From contig NC_045127.1 in NCBI RefSeq assembly GCF_007655135.1, positions 14,393,001-14,457,000 of the forward strand: a stretch of DNA of 64,000 bases, given 5' to 3'. The position numbers and the translations under genes are program-made. This document shows, piece by piece, positions 58,481 through 64,000 of this stretch (positions are counted from its first letter, which is position 1; each line of letters starts with the position of its first letter). The stretch is from Punica granatum (taxonomy: Eukaryota; Streptophyta; Magnoliopsida; Myrtales; Lythraceae). The notes beneath the pieces are model-generated. The model worked only from the letters and a program-made list of their open reading frames with translations, was not told where the DNA came from and searched no databases.

Positions 58481-60725
58481 GGGAGTTAGCCTCGAGTAGT
58501 TTGGTCTTTCTTACTTGTAGTTACAGCTACCCCCTTTTTTATGATTTCTATACTTTTATTTGCTTCCTAGACCGGTTTTCTGTTATTTCTTTCATCGTTA
58601 CCTTTGTTCTTCATCCTCTGCACTTGTTCGTTTAATTTTCCATATAACTTTAGCCACCTTTTCTGGTTCATGTATTCTTTCGATGGCTGTGCACCTAATC
58701 GGGCTGACCAAAATAAAAGTTTGTGTGATAGGGCATCTACTTTATCCTATTTTCTACTCACGTTGTTTAATACCCCATAGACAAATAGAGGTTAGTCATT
58801 TTGCTGCTGCATAGTAATGATTGAGTCTATAGAGATAGAATGTGATTGAGTCTATAGAGATAGAATGTTGGTATTCTTATCATATCGATTAAACCTGCTT
58901 ACGTATAACAGACTTTACTAACAGTTTTGCCTCCTATGCTTTTAGAGTTTTTCATCCTCTTTACCTATGTATTTGGTTCAGGAAGAAAAGATTTCATACA
59001 CCTTCGTTAACACAATTGATATCCCCGGCTAACGCCTGAACAGAAAAGGAAGAAAATTGATGCTGTCAAGGAGCACTGCAAGAGGGCATATCTACACACT
59101 GCTGCAAGCGAGTGCTTACCTCGCCCTTGGCAGCTCCTCCTTGTTCCATCTCCGTTGCTCTTCTCCAATTACGTATCACGGTTTTTGCACAAGAGCCCGA
59201 GCCAAAAGAAAAGGGAAGTAACCTTGGCAGTGCTTGTTGAACACGATGGTATGGTTTCACATAAATGTGCAAGATTAATTTATCTTCTCTAGCATCTCTA
59301 GGTCACACTGGTCATGCAATCTGGAAATGCCTCTCATGATTTGGTGTCTGTAGTGTTTCCTGTGGTGTGATTTGTTCTAGCTCCTGAATGTTGGTTGCTT
59401 TTTTGTCCCCCTTGTCCCTGTTATTTTGTTCTTTATCTGTTTTTTGATTGTTGAGTATCTATCTTTTACTTTGGTGATGGAGAATGATTGAACTTATTGG
59501 GCAGTAGAACTCTCACCCTTCTTGTCCACTACCTCATTTTACAATATATATATACTTACTTTTTTATCTCACCAAGCTTACCACATTATAACATGTGCCC
59601 ATGTAGGGCTCTGCCTATATTGGAGTGCATGGTAACTTTCAAAATTGACTTTCATTTTTTTGTAAGGTCCGTCACACTCTTCATTCCATTTCACCAAAAA
59701 TAAAAATAAAAAATAAAAAACAAGAAAAAAGAAAGAAACATAAGGGGAGACAAATAGTAGAGATATTCTTTTTTTATGATACAAGTAGTAGAGATGTTAA
59801 GAGGGGAAATGCTACAGTTGGATCAAGAAAAAGGAAATTTATAGATTTTGTGACAGCAAGAGTGACTTATCTTCCTTGTTTATCAAGTGAAGTTCAAAAT
59901 AGTTTAACTGCTGGTTGAAGGTGAGGGACAGAACCTGCTTCATTTCTTTTGCATTCATCTTCAGGTGTCTGATAAGGAATGAGATTGAGTCATACTCCTT
60001 TTTTCTTTTTCCTTTTTCCTTTTCTATATACAGTTTGAGTTTTATGTCGTCATATATCTACTGCTTTGGTTTTCTTCATGGATGTTTTCACAGATCTTTC
60101 TTCAGGTGTCTTTAGTGACCCCTTATCTATTGCAATATAGCACCTTTTTTTGTTTTTCCTTTTTATAAGTATGTAGCACTTTTTTTTCTTTGTGCTAACT
60201 GATATGTATTCTCTCATAAATTAGCTTTTTCCTTTTTTCTTCTGGGATTATTTCGGTGGATTTACTTTGACATCAACCCATTTTAAAGCTAATTTAGCTT
60301 TTGCTTTTGGTCCTATATATCAATTGCATGGTCGTGCTTTTCTAGGTTTTTCTTCTGCTATGCGTGTTCAGAATTATATTTGGTTGTCAAGGTTCTTTTG
60401 TGGTCCTTGCCTACTGTTTCTCTTTGAAGTTGGTTCAATTATAAGATCATGAAGTTTCCAATGTCATTTGGCCCACTCTGTTAATAAAGATGTAATAAAG
60501 AAATAGGAATCCATGTGTGTGAATTAGAGACGAAAGTAGAACCAATTTCCAGTTATGGATTTTTCAAAGAAATGAGAAATCAATTTTGTATTGGATTAAT
60601 GAGTTCATTGAGTTGATTGTCCATAAATTTTTATAATGGACGGTGACATAGACAATTATTCAATGTATTTATGAGACTTAATCTACATTACCTGGACATA
60701 AATCTCAATATATTATGTTCGTTAA
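58481..60725. other. Mostly non-coding DNA with one unassigned open stretch
   Basis: T-rich intron-like sequence. At 59030-59280 a plus frame (PEQKRKKIDAVKEHCKRAYL.. onward) stays open for about 80 codons, and a minus frame here contains a GAG|gtaagc donor. Neither is recognised. The 3' end (60,480-60,725) directly flanks the Copia LTR, whose 5-bp target copy is probably GTTAA (60721-60725). Confidence 0.4.
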
Positions 60726-61421
60726 TGTTGGGTATCCCTCCAATTTGGAGGAAGTTGGGCTCAAATTGTATTGGGCTTTTATCGGGCTTTAATAGGCCCA
60801 AGAACCCATTTTTGTTAGGGTTAATATTTCAGCAAACTAGCTGAGGAATAAATAGCAGCAGAACAACTGCAGATCAGTGGACGTGCGGCAGCAGCAGACA
60901 GAAGCAGCAGATCAGCAGAAGCAGCAACAAAAGAACAGAGCAAAATCGGATAAACAGGGGCAGCGCGCAGCTGGAGATCAAACCTCGATCGGGACATCAA
61001 ACGAACTCCGATTGGGACGAAATTTTGACAGCAGCTTCACAACACGTGGGGCTAACTTCTGAACGGTCAGAATTTCTATTCGAGCTCTGTAGGTGCTGTT
61101 TCAGCTGATTTTGTGAACCACCCGGTGTGGGTGACGAATTTAGTATTTGGGTGATCCAAGAGAGTGTTTTTCTTGAGTTTGGTGATCCAAGGGTTTACCC
61201 TTGATGAAAGACATTGTATAACCTTCATTCATAGTGGATCGTTGATTCGGAGTTGGTCCCGTGGTTTTTCCCCACATCGGGGTTTTCCACGTAAAATTAT
61301 TGGTGTTCTTTTACTTTACTGCTTGTTGGTTGATTTGATTAGTTCCTATCTCGATTACACTAGAAGGGGAGGAAGATTAATCGCTGCGTTATTGTTTGGT
61401 TGAGTACATCCCTTCCCAACA
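60726..61421 (+). mobile_element. 5' LTR of Copia element, 696 bp
   Basis: Starts TGTTGGG (60726-60732) and ends CCCAACA (61415-61421), a perfect 7-bp inverted terminus. AATAAATAGCAG (about 60847) is a TATA-like site; the following leader is CAG-rich (60,860-60,950). Directly before it, GTTAA is the expected 5-bp target duplication. The other LTR lies beyond the window. Confidence 0.9.
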
Positions 61422-61423
61422 AG

Positions 61424-61434
61424 TGGTATCAGAG
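61424..61434 (+). other. Primer binding site of Copia element
   Basis: TGGTATCAGAG two bases after the LTR, complementary to the 3' end of initiator methionine tRNA, the usual primer of plant Copia elements. Confidence 0.9.
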
Positions 61435-61474
61435 ACTCGGGTTAGAGAAGTTTGAGTTTTTCGGTGTTTTCGAG

Positions 61475-64000
61475 ATGGAGGAATCTACAAGATCTATGTT
61501 CAAGTTGAATGCAACCAACTACTCTATATGGAAGTCTCGGATGGAGGATCTTCTATTTTGCAGGGATTTGTACGATCCCATTGAAGGGGATTCCGCGAAA
61601 CCCAAAGATAAGGATGACAAGGCTTGGGAACGCACAAATCGGAAGACTATTGGTTTTATTCGGCAGTGGATAGACAATAGTATTTATCATCATGTTGCTC
61701 AGGAGACAAATGCAAAAGCTTTGTGGGATAAATTGACAAATCTCTATGCGAGGAAGACACCGCAAAATAAGGCATTCCTCGTGAAGAAGCTGGTTCATCT
61801 TCGTTTTCAGGATGGAGGTGATATGGCTGCGCACATGAGTAATTTCCAGGATATTATTAACCAGTTGACGAACCTGGAGATAATATTACCCGATGAGTTG
61901 CAGGCTTGTCTACTTTTAGGGACTCTACCGGATAATTGGGACACACTCGTGGTTGCATTAAGCAATTCTGCGCCAAACGGGAAGCTATCGTTGGCCACGG
62001 TGACAGACAGTTTATTTAATGAGGAGACTAGAAGGAAAGGCTCGGAGATTTCCATTCAGTCTGAAGCTTTGGTTACTGAACAACGGGGGAGAAGTCAAAG
62101 CAGAAATTTCTCTTCCAAGCATAGTAACTCACGTGGCAAATCGAGGGGTAGATCAAAGTCGAAGACGAGGAAAGTGGTCACTTGCTATCACTGTGGAAAG
62201 GAGGGACACTACAAAAGGGAGTGTAGAGCTCTGAAGAAAAATCAGAATGGCAACGGTGAGAGCAAGAAGGAAGAAGGTACTACAGCAGTGGCATCTGATG
62301 GAGAGACCTACATCATTTGTGATGAAGCCTATGTGAATTTCACATGTCAGGACTCTACCTGGGTTGCAGATACAGGTGCCTCGTTTCATGTCACTCCTCA
62401 TCGGGATTTCTTCTCATCTTACACTACCGGGGACTATGGTTATGTGAGAATGGGAAATGGACAGTCATGCAAGATTGTCGGTACTGGTGATGTCTGTATA
62501 GAGACCGAGCTTGGCTGCAAGTTGCTTCTGAAGAAGGTGAGGCATGTTCCAGAAATTCGCCTTAACCTAATCTCGACGGGTCAGCTTGATGATGAAGGCT
62601 ACAGTAACGAATTTAGTAATGGGAGATGGAAGCTCTCCAAGGGTTCGTTGATTGTGGCACGGGGTCAGAAGACCGACACTCTCTACAGGCTGCGTGCCAG
62701 ACACAATTCCGGTCAAATTAATGTTGCTGAGGATTATCCTATCGAGCTATGGCACAGGAGACTCGGTCATATCAGCGAGAAAGGTATTCAAATTCTTGCT
62801 AGAAAGCAGTCTTTGCCCGTTAAAGGTATGCACTTGAGCACTTGTGATCACTGTTTAGCTGGTAAGCAGAGGAGAGTTTCTTTTGTTAGAAGTCGTCCCT
62901 CTAGATGCGATAATATACTTGACCTTGTGCATACTGATGTTTGTTTCATGTCGGATAGATCTCTTGGTGGTGCTCTCTATTTTGTGACCTTTATAGATGA
63001 TCACACCAGGAAGGTTTGGGCTTACCCTATGAAAACTAAAGATCAGGTGACTGAGATTTTCAAGAACTTCCATGTAGCAGTGGAAAGAGAAACGGGCATG
63101 AAACTGAAATGTGTCAGAGCTGATAATGGTGGTGAGTATAGGGGTCCTTTCGAGAACTATTGCAGGACTCACGGTATCAAACTTGAGAAGACGGTACCGA
63201 AGATACCACAGCAGAACGGGCTTGCAGAGAGAATGAACCGCACAATTGTTGAGAGAGTTCGTTGTATGCTTTCTCAGGCGAAACTGTCTAAGCCTTTCTG
63301 GGGCGAGGCAATGAGGTCAGCGGTTGATCTTATTAATCTTACACCGTCAGTTGCACTTGATGGAGATGTACCCCAGCAGGTGTGGACCGGCAAGAAAGTA
63401 TCATACAAGCATCTCAGAGTCTTCGGGTGCAGGGCATCTGTTCACATTCCTCGAGATGAAAGATCAAAACTTGATGCCAAGGCAAAACAGTGCATCTTCT
63501 TGGGTTATGCACATGAAGAGTTCGGGTACAGGCTTTGGGACCCTGATAGCAAGAAGATCATCAGGAGCAGGGATGTTGTCTTCTTTAAGGACCAGACAAT
63601 CGAGGATTTGCAAAAGTTAGAGAAGGCCAAAGTAGGCAATCCTCACGAGATCTCTATTCCTGTACCGGTTGATGTAGAGCATCCAGTGGAAGAGGTACCT
63701 GGTGAGTATGAAGAAACCACGACTGGGGGTGAGATTCCTCAGGTAGATGATGATGTGACTACGGATGATACAGGCTCGCGGTTACAGTTAGAGCTTGCAG
63801 ATCTACCTAGACAATCTGATAGAATAAGACGACCATCTACAAGATATCCGCCTCATGAGTATGTGCTACTGACTGACGGGGGAGAACCTGAGTGCTATGA
63901 TGAAGCTGTGGCACATGAGCACAAGGAGCACTGGTTGAAGGCGATGAATGAGGAGATGAACTCCTTGTCTGAAAATCACACGTATGACCTAGTGAAGCTA
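61475..64000 (+). CDS. Copia gag-pol polyprotein (Tork/Tnt1-like), cut by window end
   Basis: Open for 842 codons from ATG 61475 to the last base with no stop, so apparently intact. Gag starts MEESTRSMFKLNATNYSIWK. The zinc knuckle is CYHCGKEGHYKREC (62182-62223). Protease has WVADTGAS, so the catalytic Asp is present. Integrase has the HHCC pair (HRRLGH, then CDHCLAGK) and the D-D-E residues in LVHTDV, RADNGGEY and QQNGLAERMNRT, followed by FLGYAHEEFGYRLWD. An acidic linker then leads into reverse transcriptase start HKEHWLKAMNEEMNSL. Reverse transcriptase catalytic part, RNase H and 3' LTR lie outside. One single polyprotein frame is typical of Copia. Confidence 0.93.
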   Translation, partial: MEESTRSMFKLNATNYSIWKSRMEDLLFCRDLYDPIEGDSAKPKDKDDKAWERTNRKTIGFIRQWIDNSIYHHVAQETNAKALWDKLTNLYARKTPQNKAFLVKKLVHLRFQDGGDMAAHMSNFQDIINQLTNLEIILPDELQACLLLGTLPDNWDTLVVALSNSAPNGKLSLATVTDSLFNEETRRKGSEISIQSEALVTEQRGRSQSRNFSSKHSNSRGKSRGRSKSKTRKVVTCYHCGKEGHYKRECRALKKNQNGNGESKKEEGTTAVASDGETYIICDEAYVNFTCQDSTWVADTGASFHVTPHRDFFSSYTTGDYGYVRMGNGQSCKIVGTGDVCIETELGCKLLLKKVRHVPEIRLNLISTGQLDDEGYSNEFSNGRWKLSKGSLIVARGQKTDTLYRLRARHNSGQINVAEDYPIELWHRRLGHISEKGIQILARKQSLPVKGMHLSTCDHCLAGKQRRVSFVRSRPSRCDNILDLVHTDVCFMSDRSLGGALYFVTFIDDHTRKVWAYPMKTKDQVTEIFKNFHVAVERETGMKLKCVRADNGGEYRGPFENYCRTHGIKLEKTVPKIPQQNGLAERMNRTIVERVRCMLSQAKLSKPFWGEAMRSAVDLINLTPSVALDGDVPQQVWTGKKVSYKHLRVFGCRASVHIPRDERSKLDAKAKQCIFLGYAHEEFGYRLWDPDSKKIIRSRDVVFFKDQTIEDLQKLEKAKVGNPHEISIPVPVDVEHPVEEVPGEYEETTTGGEIPQVDDDVTTDDTGSRLQLELADLPRQSDRIRRPSTRYPPHEYVLLTDGGEPECYDEAVAHEHKEHWLKAMNEEMNSLSENHTYDLVKL

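Noticed and set aside
1..64000. CRISPR arrays, tRNA or rRNA genes
   Set aside because: No regularly spaced identical repeats, and no complete tRNA cloverleaf or rRNA sequence was recognised.

Overview
The window looks like nuclear DNA of a flowering plant, probably a eudicot. It is AT-rich, has GT-AG introns, encodes an auxin-response Aux/IAA repressor and a very large CC-NBS-LRR immune receptor of the At4g27190/RPS2-like type, and is full of plant mobile elements (Copia LTR elements, a Mutator-type MITE, Helitrons, other MITEs). I cannot name the species from sequence alone.

Layout. 1-9193: non-coding, with a 31-unit CT microsatellite, SINE-like fragments and one short Helitron that holds a nested MITE. 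9194-11226 (+): complete five-exon Aux/IAA gene, 263 aa. 11227-18260: a second short Helitron, an LTR-like stretch, a decayed Copia element with a mutated protease active site, and a 356-bp Mutator-type foldback MITE flanked by a 9-bp target duplication. 18261-21406: palindrome, microsatellites and the receptor's 3' flank. 21407-40889 (-): one NLR gene that I assemble from ten exons into an open frame of about 2,847 aa. Its large introns are loaded with repeats. 40890-41253: short upstream flank. 41254-49347: an 8.1-kb nested block of direct and inverted repeats bounded by 146-bp inverted arms. 49348-52220: an acidic open frame, then AT-rich DNA. 52221-53045 (+): an orphan, MITE-interrupted copy of the receptor's ninth exon in opposite orientation. 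53563-53945 (-): frameshifted RNase H-like fragment. 53950-60725: mostly non-coding, with a C-rich exon-like stretch and an imperfect tandem duplication. 60726-64000 (+): 5' LTR, primer site and an 842-codon open gag-pol frame of an apparently intact Tork/Tnt1-like Copia element cut by the window edge.

The most unusual object is the NLR. All nine splice junctions are phase-consistent. Exons 4-9 are phase 0-0, and four of them (4, 5, 6, 8) begin V-x-x-P-x-L, so the LRR looks as if it grew by exon duplication. Exon 7 appears to be two such modules fused by intron loss. A 36-nt micro-exon links the NB-ARC to the LRR. The segment carrying the MHD motif (here IHD) is duplicated in tandem in frame. 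The two genes work separately: the Aux/IAA protein in nuclear auxin signalling, the NLR in pathogen sensing.
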